From: Mycobacterium colombiense
GTDB taxonomy: Bacteria; Actinomycetota; Actinomycetes; Mycobacteriales; Mycobacteriaceae
NCBI RefSeq assembly: GCF_001672755.1
Contig: NZ_LZKI01000115.1
Location: forward strand, 62,001 to 126,000
DNA: 64,000 nucleotides
Reading direction: 5' to 3'
Shown: positions 33,796 through 42,508 of the stretch, piece after piece
Position numbering within the stretch: position 1 is the first letter of the stretch
How the letters are laid out: every line of letters begins with the position of its first letter
The notes under the pieces: model-generated
What the model was told of the DNA's origin: nothing
The model's database searches: none
The model's input: only the letters and a program-made list of their open reading frames with translations
Position numbers and translations under genes: made by a program

Positions 33796-36423
33796 GTGGC
33801 GGTCGTCGATGACTTGGCGTCGGGCATGGATTCCTCGCCGCCAAGCGAGGACTTCGGCCGGCAGCCACCGCAGGACCTGGCGGCCGAGCAGGCGGTGCTG
33901 GGCGGCATGCTGCTGAGCAAGGACGCCATCGCCGACGTGCTGGAACGGTTGCGGCCCGGCGACTTCTACCGCCCCGCTCACCAGAACGTCTACGACGCCA
34001 TCCTCGACCTCTACGGGCGTGGCGAGCCGGCCGACGCCGTGACGGTCGCCGCGGAGCTGGATCGCCGCAACCTGCTGCGCCGCATCGGCGGGGCACCGTA
34101 TCTGCACACGCTTATCTCGACGGTGCCGACCGCGGCCAACGCGAGCTACTACGCGACCATCGTGGCCGAGAAGGCGCTCCTGCGGCGCCTCGTGGAGGCC
34201 GGCACGCGGGTCGTGCAGTACGGGTACGCGGGCGCCGAGGGTGCCGACGTGGCCGAGGTGGTCGACCGCGCGCAGGCCGAAATCTACGAGGTGGCCGAGC
34301 GCCGGACGTCGGAGGATTTCGTTCCGCTCGAGGACCTGCTGCAGCCGACCATGGACGAGATCGACGCCATCGCGTCGAACGGCGGCGTCGCGCGCGGCGT
34401 GCCGACCGGTTTCACCGAGCTCGACGAGGTGACCAACGGCCTGCACGCCGGGCAGATGATCATCGTGGCGGCCCGGCCTGGCGTCGGGAAGGCGCTCGCG
34501 TTGGACACACCGCTGCCCACGCCGACGGGGTGGACGACAATGCGCGATGTCGCGGTCGGCGATGAGTTGCTTGGTGCGGACGGACGGCCGACCCGGGTGG
34601 TGGCCGCCACCGACGTGATGTTGGACCGGCCATGCTACGAGGTCGAGTTCTCCGACGGGACGGTGATAGTCGCCGACGCGGAGCATCAGTGGCTGACCGA
34701 TACCCGCGCCTCCCGGAAGTCAGCACAGGCTGCCGCGGTGGGCTACAACCGCACCAAGAATCAGCGCACCTTTGCCGCAGTGCGCACGACGGCCGAGATC
34801 GCCGGAACACTGCGTTGCGACACTCTGGACCGGCGACTGAACCACAGCGTGGTCAACGCACGTGCACTTGACCTGCCGGATGGCGAATTACCGGTTCCCG
34901 CATATACTCTCGGTGCCTGGCTGGGGGATGGCACCAGTGCGTCCGCTCAGGTCACCACGGCCGATCCTGAAATCGTCATGCGGATCGAAGCGGACGGGCT
35001 CGTCGCGGTTCCGTCGAGCTCCGCTCGATACCGTTATTACCTACGCCTACCTGCAGAGGCCGAGCCGGCTCCGCGCGCTTGCGTGGTGTGCGGCAAGTCG
35101 TTCGTTCCCTATACCAGTCAGGTGCGGACCTGTGGACGCTCCTGCGGTGGCCGCGCGCGGTTTATCTCTGCTCCGATGCCGAGCCCAACCTGCGTGCGTT
35201 GTGGGGGACCGTCGTGCGGGCTGCGGTTGTGCCAGAGCTGCCATTCCGCTGTGGGGACGTTGCAGGCGCGACTGCGCTCCCTGGGGGTGCTTGGTAATAA
35301 GCACATTCCGATGGAATACCTGCGGGGGTCTGAGACCCAGCGGCGCGCTCTGCTTGCGGGCCTGCTCGACACCGACGGAACGGTGACGGCGGGCGGGGCC
35401 GTCCAATTCTCCGTCACTAACCAGCGGCTGGCGTCGGATGTCACTGAACTAGTCGTGAGCCTCGGCTATCGCTGCCAGACCTCGACGAAGCGGATGAGGG
35501 GCCGCGACGAGTCGTCCAGCATCGCTTACACGCTGACGTTCTCCACCGACGACACGGTGTTCGGCTTGCAGCGGAAAGTACTGGTGCATAAGGAGCGTCG
35601 GGCAGCCGTCAACACACAACGCTCCGGGTCTCGCTTCGTCGTGGACGTCCGGCCAATCGAGTCGGTACCGGTGCGCTGTGTTGAGGTGGACAACGACAGC
35701 CACATGTACCTGGCGAGCAAGGCAATGGTCCCCACGCATAACTCCACCCTCGGGTTGGACTTCCTGCGGTCGTGCTCGATCAAGCACCGGATGGCCAGCG
35801 TCATCTTCTCGCTGGAGATGAGCAAGTCCGAGATCGTCATGCGGCTGCTGTCGGCGGAAGCGAAGATTAAGCTCGCCGATATGCGGTCAGGCCGCATGAG
35901 CGACGAGGACTGGACGCGGCTGGCGCGGCGGATGAGCGAAATCAGCGAGGCGCCGCTGTATATCGACGACTCGCCCAACCTGACGATGATGGAGATCCGC
36001 GCCAAGGCGCGCCGGCTACGGCAGAAATCCGACCTGCGTCTGGTCGTCGTCGACTATCTGCAGCTGATGTCGTCGGGTAAGAAGGTTGAGTCACGCCAGC
36101 TCGAGGTCTCCGAATTCTCGCGCCACCTCAAGCTTTTGGCCAAGGAACTCGAGGTCCCCGTCGTCGCGATCAGCCAGCTGAACCGCGGTCCCGAGCAGCG
36201 CACCGACAAGAAGCCGATGCTCTCGGACCTCCGTGAGTCGGGATCGCTGGAGCAGGACGCCGACATGGTGATCCTGCTGAACCGGCCGGATGCGTTCGAG
36301 CGCGACGATCCGCGCGGGGGAGAGGCAGACTTCATTCTCGCCAAACACCGCAACGGCCCCACCAAGACGGTCACCGTCGCGCACCAGCTGCACCTGTCGC
36401 GCTTCACCAACATGGCGCGATAG
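33796..36423 (+). CDS. dnaB: Replicative DNA helicase DnaB with in-frame intein
   Basis: 875 codons from GTG 33796 (VAVVDDLASGMDSS), of which 458 are helicase and 417 intein. The N-terminal domain (QPPQDLAAEQAVLGGMLLSKD) and linker precede the RecA-like motor. Walker A is split: AARPGVGK lies before the intein and STLGLDF after it. Walker B-type LRLVVVDYLQLM and the later FSRHLKLLAKELEVPVVAISQLNRGPEQR follow. It unwinds DNA at the fork as a hexamer. Without splicing the P-loop is broken, so activity depends on intein removal. Matches Rv0058. Confidence 0.96.
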   Translation: MAVVDDLASGMDSSPPSEDFGRQPPQDLAAEQAVLGGMLLSKDAIADVLERLRPGDFYRPAHQNVYDAILDLYGRGEPADAVTVAAELDRRNLLRRIGGAPYLHTLISTVPTAANASYYATIVAEKALLRRLVEAGTRVVQYGYAGAEGADVAEVVDRAQAEIYEVAERRTSEDFVPLEDLLQPTMDEIDAIASNGGVARGVPTGFTELDEVTNGLHAGQMIIVAARPGVGKALALDTPLPTPTGWTTMRDVAVGDELLGADGRPTRVVAATDVMLDRPCYEVEFSDGTVIVADAEHQWLTDTRASRKSAQAAAVGYNRTKNQRTFAAVRTTAEIAGTLRCDTLDRRLNHSVVNARALDLPDGELPVPAYTLGAWLGDGTSASAQVTTADPEIVMRIEADGLVAVPSSSARYRYYLRLPAEAEPAPRACVVCGKSFVPYTSQVRTCGRSCGGRARFISAPMPSPTCVRCGGPSCGLRLCQSCHSAVGTLQARLRSLGVLGNKHIPMEYLRGSETQRRALLAGLLDTDGTVTAGGAVQFSVTNQRLASDVTELVVSLGYRCQTSTKRMRGRDESSSIAYTLTFSTDDTVFGLQRKVLVHKERRAAVNTQRSGSRFVVDVRPIESVPVRCVEVDNDSHMYLASKAMVPTHNSTLGLDFLRSCSIKHRMASVIFSLEMSKSEIVMRLLSAEAKIKLADMRSGRMSDEDWTRLARRMSEISEAPLYIDDSPNLTMMEIRAKARRLRQKSDLRLVVVDYLQLMSSGKKVESRQLEVSEFSRHLKLLAKELEVPVVAISQLNRGPEQRTDKKPMLSDLRESGSLEQDADMVILLNRPDAFERDDPRGGEADFILAKHRNGPTKTVTVAHQLHLSRFTNMAR
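34492..35742 (+). other. DnaB P-loop intein, class 3 type, with LAGLIDADG endonuclease
   Basis: 417 residues from Ala1 (ALALDTPLPTPTGW) to Asn417 (VPTHN), followed by extein Ser. Position 1 is Ala, so standard class 1 splicing cannot start there. His65 and Trp67 (AEHQW, block B), Cys396 (VRCVEVDNDSHMYL, block F) and Thr415 (block G) form the WCT set that defines class 3 inteins, which start from the block F Cys. The endonuclease has LGAWLGDG (140-147) and LLAGLLDTDG (287-296). Between them lie nine cysteines (197, 200, 214, 218, 234, 237, 242, 247, 250), a likely zinc-binding insert. All splicing residues look intact. Confidence 0.9.
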
Positions 36424-36450
36424 GGGTCGCGCAGTGTGGCTTCTCAAGTT

Positions 36451-36586
36451 TGATGTCCAATTCTCATATCAAATGTCCATCTGATGTCCAATTGGACATT
36501 TCGATGAGAATTGTAGGTTCCCAGATCCGATGTCGCTTTCTCATTTGATTTGCCGTCCGAATGTCGCTTGCGACATGAAAGCGAGA
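36451..36586. repeat. Cluster of nested palindromes downstream of dnaB
   Basis: ATGTCCAATTGGACAT (36484-36499) is a perfect 16-base palindrome. ATGTCGC/GCGACAT (36561-36576) is a second with 2 central bases. CAATTCTCAT near 36458 pairs with ATGAGAATTG near 36504, and TCGCTTTC near 36533 with GAAAGCGA near 36577. The half-site ATGTC(C/G) occurs at least five times. No ORF spans it. It looks like a multi-site operator or a mobile-element end. The rest of 36424-36826 holds nothing I recognise. Confidence 0.5.
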
Positions 36587-36826
36587 AGAGCCATCCTCCA
36601 CTAGCCACGGAGCGGAGAGCGGTGGAGATGAGACCGCCGTGTCGGAATAGTGGTCGGCGACGTCAGAGGGCGACTGTTTCACTTCGCTGGGACGAGTGGT
36701 CGAAGCCGCAGGTCCAGATTCGAGCTGTATCTGGTTGGCCCCGATTCAGCCCAGAAGATCAGGACCCCATCGTCGCGAACTTTTGGGGCGACGCTGTTTG
36801 CACCCTCGGTCTCTAGCGTCTTCGGC

Positions 36827-37027
36827 ATGTCTAACCCCAGGCCTGACAAGGACCCGTTACTGCCTCTTCGCTCGGTAGTGGTGCTGCTGTTCGCGATGCT
36901 CATTGGCAGCGCCGCCGGCGGATTGACCTACCTCAGCAGCGGCCACAACATGGCTGTGGCGATCATCGCAGCCGGCACCGCCTTCGCCGGCGCGGTGATC
37001 TGGCTGGACACCGTGATTGCCCCCTGA
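36827..37027 (+). CDS. Small two-span membrane protein
   Basis: 66 residues from ATG 36827 (MSNPRPDKDPLLPLRS). Two hydrophobic helices: VVVLLFAMLIGSAAGGLTYL and MAVAIIAAGTAFAGAVIWLD, joined by SSGHN. Short, high-GC and clean, so probably real. No function is known to me. It stands alone between the palindrome cluster and a degraded gene. Confidence 0.5.
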   Translation: MSNPRPDKDPLLPLRSVVVLLFAMLIGSAAGGLTYLSSGHNMAVAIIAAGTAFAGAVIWLDTVIAP

Positions 37028-37077
37028 AAAGCGAATCCGCAGGGAACGAAACCGCGCAAAATTGTCGTAACTAGTAC

Positions 37078-38091
37078 ATGGCAATCACCACGACAGGCTC
37101 TGCGACAACCACCATGCCTGACCCAGATGACGGTATCGACACCTCGCATGATGGCGACGAGGACCGCTACGAGGTGCTCCTCCATCCTGACGACGAGATG
37201 GCCGGGCCCCGAGTGGTATCCGCGGCTGATGAACATGTCGGCGGCCTTCATGTTCCGCGCCGTGATCCGACCGGACGTCCCGGCTAGCCCCGAGTACGTC
37301 ACGATCCCGATGCAGGCCGCCGACCGCGAGGCGAGGCTGACCAAGCAGCTCGCTGTGTCGAAATGGAACACGCTTTGGGAGGCTGCCCAGTACCGCCGGC
37401 GTTTCTTCACCGACGACGAGTGCCCACCGGAGATGCCCAAGATCATCGACCAGGGTGACATAAACGTGGTCTTCGTCCCCCGGCACCAAGACCCGCTACT
37501 TCGAGTACGCCCCGCTGTTTCACCTGCTGCCGCGCCGTACCCTGGAACGGTTCGGGTTGCCCCTCTACCGGGGTGGCCAGTGGCCGTTCCTCACCGACGT
37601 GTGGAGCCCAGACCGCTGCCTGCCCGCCGACTTCGAGGCCCGACTCTCACGGGCGGCCACGGTGTGGTGTCCGCACCGCCCTGCACATCCCGGCAAATGC
37701 CGGCGAGCACGCCGCGGCGATCGAGGCGATCCTGCGCCGCGTCCCCGACGGATGGGGCCGGTGGCTCAGCGTCGACGCCGGCTGGTACCCCCTGGTCATC
37801 GCCACCGATCGTCGCCTCGCCGAGATCGACCCCGGTTACGTCGTTCACCAGATCAAGGAGAAATTCGGCACCCTGCGCTACTACTGCGCTGCCGGCAGCG
37901 ACGACCCCAGACGCGAGGTGTTGGACGCGCTTGATGCCGTCACCGAGGAAGCCGAACGGTTCTCCGCCCTCACATGCGAACGCTGCGGTGACCCCGGGAT
38001 CCTGCGGAGAACCCGATACTGGGCCAAGACGTTGTGCACCCCTTGCGGCGACGGCCTCGGCTACATGCCGGCCAGCGATTGGGTGCAATAG
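37078..38091 (+). pseudogene. Frameshifted remnants of one or two conserved hypothetical genes
   Basis: Protein-like text runs through changing frames. It starts DRYEVLLHPDDEMAGP (about 37162-37209), continues in another frame as EWYPRLMNMSAAFMFRAVIR and PEYVTIPMQAADREARL (to about 37490), changes frame again for RYFEYAPLFHLLPRRTLERF and GGQWPFLTDVWSPDR (to about 37665), then changes frame to a final part with IKEKFGTLRYYC, two CxxC pairs (CERCG, CTPCG) and a stop at 38091. The last 130 codons are intact and could still be made from a start near 37573. Three frame changes point to decay, or to a sequencing problem. Confidence 0.55.
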
Positions 38092-38693
38092 TTGGCGCGG
38101 TAGCGCGTGAACTGCTGGACGGTGGCCGCGCCCGCATCCTCGGTGACGATGCGGGCGGAGACGATGCCGAAGACACAGCAGAGGTGATACTCGCTGACCT
38201 ATCCGGATGTCGCGCTGGAGGTGGTCCGCACTCGGGCAGCGCATATCCGCGAGGTTGTGACCGGATCCCGCTCGGGCCATGCTGAGTTAGCTGGCCATGG
38301 AGAGCCGCGAGCCGAATTCGATCCCCACCGCCCGTTGATGGAGCGTTATGCGGCCAAAGCTTCGGAACTTCGCGTCACGGTCCGCACCATCGGGCCGCCA
38401 CCACGCCCGGCGAACTGCTCACCACGTGCCAGTTGCCAACCGTGGCGGAGCCGTTGGTGATTCGATGGCCTTCGATCGCACGCTTTGCGGGACGTCCCAC
38501 GATCGTAGATCGCCATGATGGTGCGGCGACTTGCGTTGTCCCAGGATCTATTTCATCGCCGGAGCGCCAGCGTACCCCGGCGTTCAGCGCACACTGGTAC
38601 GACGCCGAAGCGCAGAGCCAAGACGTCACCCGCTGGTACAGCATCCGGGATAGCTACCGGGATTGACTGTGGTATCGCCGGCGGCGCTGCGTG
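38092..38693. other. Gene-poor stretch with short degraded ORFs
   Basis: Only short open frames are seen, such as DVALEVVRTRAAHIREVV near 38210 and SAHWYDAEAQSQDVTRWYS near 38585. They read like pieces of former genes in different frames. No function, RNA gene or insertion-sequence end is recognised. Confidence 0.35.
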
Positions 38694-39338
38694 TCAGGAT
38701 TCGTTCTCTGTTGCGCGTAGCCCGTTTTCGATGATCGTCATTGCCGTAGCCATCAAGTTGTCCACTTGAGTGGGCGGGGGCCGCAGATCGTCGGTGCGCA
38801 GCATGGCGGTCAAGGCGCCGTTCATCATGGCCCACAACGCGGACGCGGCAGTATCCGGCTCGATTCGTGGGTCCACCGCGCCGGCGTCGATGCCGTCTCT
38901 AAGGGCGGCGGCGAGCTTGCCGTTCTGTTCGCGTAGGAGTTCAGCGACGCGCCCCACCGCGTCGGGTTCGTCGGGCGGGTTGGCCAAAATCTGGAATTGG
39001 TGTGGCTTATCAGTCGCGAAGCGCACGTAGGCCTCACCGGCGCGACGGATGCGCTGCTCGGGCGTGCCGTCGGCGGCATAGGCGCTGTCCATGTATGCGC
39101 GGTTTGCTTCGAGAGCCTTTTCGGCAATCGCGATCAACAGAGCCGACTTGCCGCCGACGCGGTTGTACACGGTCTGCACCGACACGTCTGCGCGTTCGGC
39201 GACTTTCTCGTTAGTCAGAGCGGCCTGTCCCTGTTCCACCAGGAGTTCTTCGGCGGCCACGATGATCGCTTGGCGCATTTCAGCGGTGCGGCGCTGAGTC
39301 CGGGTCAGGCCGGCCTTGGCGGCGGTAGAGGCACTCAT
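38694..39338 (-). CDS. TetR-family regulator
   Basis: 214 residues. N-terminal helix-turn-helix: RQAIIVAAEELLVEQGQAALTNEKVAERADVSVQTVYNRVGGKSALL. The C-terminal ligand domain is helical (ASALWAMMNGALTAMLRTDD). Divergent from the alpha/beta hydrolase-SDR pair, with a 6-bp-arm palindrome in the shared space, so it most likely represses that operon. The first gene after the degraded region, marking the left edge of the catabolic island. Confidence 0.85.
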   Translation of the reverse strand: MSASTAAKAGLTRTQRRTAEMRQAIIVAAEELLVEQGQAALTNEKVAERADVSVQTVYNRVGGKSALLIAIAEKALEANRAYMDSAYAADGTPEQRIRRAGEAYVRFATDKPHQFQILANPPDEPDAVGRVAELLREQNGKLAAALRDGIDAGAVDPRIEPDTAASALWAMMNGALTAMLRTDDLRPPPTQVDNLMATAMTIIENGLRATENES

Positions 39339-39381
39339 GGGTTGACTTTACCAACATCTATGGTTGTATTCGATTCTAATA

Positions 39382-39397
39382 ATGGAACATATTCCAT
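39382..39397. promoter_or_regulatory. Putative operator between TetR and hydrolase genes
   Basis: ATGGAA and TTCCAT form 6-bp arms around CATA, centred 50 bases from the TetR start and 37 from the hydrolase GTG. The region is AT-rich, unlike its surroundings. Confidence 0.45.
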
Positions 39398-39426
39398 ATA
39401 TTTGTTCAACGAGATGGGGTTGGCCT

Positions 39427-40347
39427 GTGGCGCAACGGCTCGACGTCGAATTCGACTCCGGGGGAGCGACCTGCGCCGCCTGGCTGTACCTGCCCGACGT
39501 AACCCCGCGCCCGGTGATCGTGATGGCCCACGGACTGGGTGCGGTACGCCAGATGCGCCTGGACGCGTATGCCGAGCGTTTCGCGGCGGCGGGGTATGCC
39601 TGCTTGGTCTTCGACTACCGGCACTTCGGTGACAGCGGCGGGCAGCCCCGCCAGCTGCTGGACATCAAACGCCAACTACAGGACTGGGCTGCCGCGGTGG
39701 CGTTCGTGCGCAGCCGCTCCGATGTCGGAGGGTCGTCGGTGATCTTGTGGGGGACATCTTTCAGCGGGGGGCACGTGCTGATCACCGCCGCAGAGGACCA
39801 ACGCATCGCAGCGGTGGTCGCGCAGTGCCCGTTCACCGACGGCCTCTCCTCAGGCCTCGCGATGGACCCATGGACATCAGTCAAACTGACCGCAGTGGCA
39901 TTGCGCGACGTTGTCGGCTCCGCGGTGGGCAGGGCGCCGGTGATGGTGGCCACGGCTGGGTCGCCGCACTCGATCGCTTTGATGACCGCGCCCGACGCCG
40001 AACCCGGCTACCTGCGCCTGCTACCCCAGAACAGCCCCTTCCAGAACCAGGTCGCCGCCCGCGTCGCACTGCAGATCCCGCGCCACTTCCCGGGCCGGCG
40101 CACCCCCGGCATCACCTGTCCCGTCCTGTTTTGCGTGTGCGACACCGACTCCGTCGCCCCCGCCAAAGCGACCCTTCGCCACGCCGCCAAAGCACCGCAC
40201 GGGCAGATAATCCGTTACCCCGAAGGGCATTTCGACATCTACGTCGGTGAGGCCTTCGAGAAGGTCGTCGCCGACCAGATCGACTTCCTGCACCGCACCG
40301 TCCCCGTCGACAAACCGACGTTGCCCACCTCCGATCGGAGCCGCTGA
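39427..40347 (+). CDS. Alpha/beta hydrolase
   Basis: 306 residues from GTG 39427 (VAQRLDVEFDSGGATCAAWL). An earlier in-frame ATG at 39364 would place the operator inside the gene and is less likely. Motifs: VIVMAHGLGAVRQMRLDAYA, FDYRHFGDSGGQPRQLLD, nucleophile elbow WGTSFSGGHVL and a C-terminal YPEGHFDIYVGEAF holding the likely catalytic His. It is like the xenobiotic-type hydrolases (DUF1100/YcjY-like). One base separates it from the SDR gene. The substrate is unknown, probably an ester or lactone. Confidence 0.82.
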   Translation: MAQRLDVEFDSGGATCAAWLYLPDVTPRPVIVMAHGLGAVRQMRLDAYAERFAAAGYACLVFDYRHFGDSGGQPRQLLDIKRQLQDWAAAVAFVRSRSDVGGSSVILWGTSFSGGHVLITAAEDQRIAAVVAQCPFTDGLSSGLAMDPWTSVKLTAVALRDVVGSAVGRAPVMVATAGSPHSIALMTAPDAEPGYLRLLPQNSPFQNQVAARVALQIPRHFPGRRTPGITCPVLFCVCDTDSVAPAKATLRHAAKAPHGQIIRYPEGHFDIYVGEAFEKVVADQIDFLHRTVPVDKPTLPTSDRSR

Positions 40348-40348
40348 C

Positions 40349-41185
40349 ATGGTCGCGTACAACCTGGCTGACCGCGTCGTCGCGATCACCGGCTCCACCG
40401 GAGGACTGGGCTCGGCCCTGGCCGCCGCACTCGTCGCCAAAGGCGCAAGACTGGCCCTGCTGGATCTCGACGGCAGCGCCGCCAGCACCCAGGCCGCCTC
40501 ACTGGGAAATGCGGAAACCGCCTGCGGCTGGACCGCGGACGTCCGTTCCTTCGGCAGCGTCCAAGGAGCATTCGATAGCGCCGCCGAGCATTTCGGCGGA
40601 ATCGACGTGGTCATCGCGAACGCCGGCATCGAATCCGTCGGCTCCCTGTCCACGTTGGATCCCGAGCTTTTCGACGCCGTAATCGACATCAACCTCAACG
40701 GCGTCTGGCGGACGTTCAAAGCCGCACTGCCGCACGTCCAAGCACGCCAGGGCTACCTGCTGGCCACCTCATCAATGGCGGCGTTCGTACACTCCCCACT
40801 GCAGTCGCCCTACACCGCTAGCAAGGCCGGTGTGTGGGCGATGAGCGACAGCGTCCGCCTGGAGCTGCGGTCTCTGGGCGTCGGCGTCGGCACCTTGCAC
40901 CCGACGTTCTTCCAGACCCCGATGATGGAGCACGTCCACGCCGACCCCGCCGGATTGAAACTGTGGGGCGGCAACACGAGCGGCATCTGGAAGATGGTTC
41001 CCCTGCCTGCGGTGGTCGATGCCGCCGTCAACGGAATCGAGCGTCGGTCGGACGTGATCGTTGTCCCGGGCCGCAACGCCCTGGTCGCCAAAGCACCCGG
41101 ACTATTCCGAAAGATCATCGAACGGATCGGCTTCAATGACCGCGACATCACTGAAGCCATCAATCTCGCCCGCCGCACCGCGTGA
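40349..41185 (+). CDS. Short-chain dehydrogenase/reductase
   Basis: 278 residues. TGSTGGLGSALAAALVAKGA is the NAD(P) loop. VIANAGIES, LLATSSMAAF and the active site SPYTASKAGVW follow. Classical SDR. It forms an operon with the alpha/beta hydrolase (stop TGA one base before the ATG). Probably oxidises an alcohol released or used by the neighbouring enzymes. Confidence 0.87.
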   Translation: MVAYNLADRVVAITGSTGGLGSALAAALVAKGARLALLDLDGSAASTQAASLGNAETACGWTADVRSFGSVQGAFDSAAEHFGGIDVVIANAGIESVGSLSTLDPELFDAVIDINLNGVWRTFKAALPHVQARQGYLLATSSMAAFVHSPLQSPYTASKAGVWAMSDSVRLELRSLGVGVGTLHPTFFQTPMMEHVHADPAGLKLWGGNTSGIWKMVPLPAVVDAAVNGIERRSDVIVVPGRNALVAKAPGLFRKIIERIGFNDRDITEAINLARRTA

Positions 41186-41210
41186 CACGATCATCTGACT
41201 CCGCTATGCA

Positions 41211-41223
41211 CCAAACAGTTTGG
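41211..41223. promoter_or_regulatory. Small palindrome upstream of thioesterase gene
   Basis: CCAAAC and GTTTGG flank a single A, 22 bases before the GTG at 41246. Possible operator; short enough to be chance. Confidence 0.25.
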
Positions 41224-41245
41224 GGTCAGCAAGCCCTCAGACGGC

Positions 41246-42055
41246 GTGGAGACGCCAGATTGGACAGCGATGGATCTCGCCCGGACTCTTCACCAAATAC
41301 CCGACGGTTACGGCGAAATATTCGAGACGCGGTGGCCGCTGCGTGTCGCTGACGTTGATGCCGACGGGCACTTGCGATTGGATGCCGCCGCCCGTCACAT
41401 CCAGGACGCGGCCCAAGACCACGCCCGCGCCTGGGGTGCCGATCAGCTCCACCCGCTGTGGATCATCCGCCGCACCATCATCGACGTAATGTCGCCGATC
41501 ACCTTCCAAAGCGATCTGCGGCTTCGGCGATGGTGTTCGGGAACCTCCACGCGATGGTGCCAGATGCGGGTGCGCATCGACGGCAACGATGGAGGACGCA
41601 TCGAGTCAGAAGGCTTCTGGATCAATATGAATCGCGACACGATGATGCCGTCGATCATCGGAGAAGAGTTCCTGTCTCGGCTCAACAGCACAACAGACAC
41701 CCACCGGCTGCGCTGGAAACCAATCCTGGAGCCTCTGGGGGAGCGCGACACTGCTGACGCGACGTTCGACTTCCCTGTCCGAGCGACCGATATAGATATT
41801 TTCAACCATGTCAACAACTCGGTGTACTGGGCTGTCGTAGAGGAATACCTACGTGGTCAACCGCGACGGGAGAGTCCTTTCAGGGTCGTGGTCGAACACA
41901 TCGCGCCGGTCGCGCCCGGAGATAAAGTCGAGGTCCTCGTCCACACCGGTCCGAGCGGCCACAGCGTGGGGGCTGCAACGACGCTGACCTACATGGTCGG
42001 CACGACACCCAAGGCGGTCGCAGTGATAACGGATATCCCCGCTGCGGCCGACTGA
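41246..42055 (+). CDS. Acyl-ACP thioesterase-like double-hotdog protein
   Basis: 269 residues from GTG 41246; ATG 41270 (MDLARTLHQIPDGYG) is an alternative. The first hotdog has LRLDAAARHIQDAAQDHARAW and LWIIRRTIIDVMSPITF. The second has the catalytic-type helix TDIDIFNHVNNSVYWAVVEE with Asn/His residues of FatA-like thioesterases. It probably hydrolyses an acyl-CoA or acyl-ACP. It stands 60 bases after the SDR, on the same strand, at the end of the left subcluster. Confidence 0.78.
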   Translation: METPDWTAMDLARTLHQIPDGYGEIFETRWPLRVADVDADGHLRLDAAARHIQDAAQDHARAWGADQLHPLWIIRRTIIDVMSPITFQSDLRLRRWCSGTSTRWCQMRVRIDGNDGGRIESEGFWINMNRDTMMPSIIGEEFLSRLNSTTDTHRLRWKPILEPLGERDTADATFDFPVRATDIDIFNHVNNSVYWAVVEEYLRGQPRRESPFRVVVEHIAPVAPGDKVEVLVHTGPSGHSVGAATTLTYMVGTTPKAVAVITDIPAAAD

Positions 42056-42304
42056 CCCGAGCGACATCCTGGCACTGCCACCCAAATATTGATTCCCTCA
42101 GGGTGATTGGTGCAGGATGGCCACCCACCGTGGAATTTCGACAAGGCACCGCCACAGCCATGTGGATCCGGCTGGATGGTTGGGTCTCACGGTCAGTCGT
42201 GGATGACGCCAAGTCCTTGGCGCTGAAGTTTGGCCACGGTGTTCCGCACAGCCTCAGGCTGTTCGGGTGAATACCCATTCAGTCGATGATCTCGCCACCT
42301 ATTC

Positions 42305-42451
42305 TCACCGGCTCTCGGGTCCGGTAGGACTGGTTGGATCGCCGGGAAGCTTCTTGTGTGTCACGTTTGGGTCGTCCTCAAGATCGCCGTCCGCTACCAC
42401 GATGTAGATGCGACCGGGACCGTCTGCCTGGGCCAGCTCAGCTCCCCACAT
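42305..42451 (-). CDS. Possible small protein, 48 residues
   Basis: ATG 42451 (complement) opens 48 codons: MWGAELAQADGPGRIYIVVADGD... and an ending of TSPTGPESR. The middle reads like a beta strand and acidic loop. It lies 57 bases past the EthD-like gene at 42509 on the same strand, so it could be the last gene of that unit or the decayed tail of one. The rest of the 42056-42508 space holds nothing recognised. Confidence 0.25.
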   Translation of the reverse strand: MWGAELAQADGPGRIYIVVADGDLEDDPNVTHKKLPGDPTSPTGPESR

Positions 42452-42508
42452 CGCGCATCCAACCTCCGCGTCACGTACCGCCCGTGCCGGTCACCACGGC
42501 GCTGGAGA

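Noticed and set aside
39364-39426. Start of the alpha/beta hydrolase at ATG 39364
   Set aside because: It would put the AT-rich palindrome inside the gene and adds residues unlike the family. GTG 39427 is favoured.
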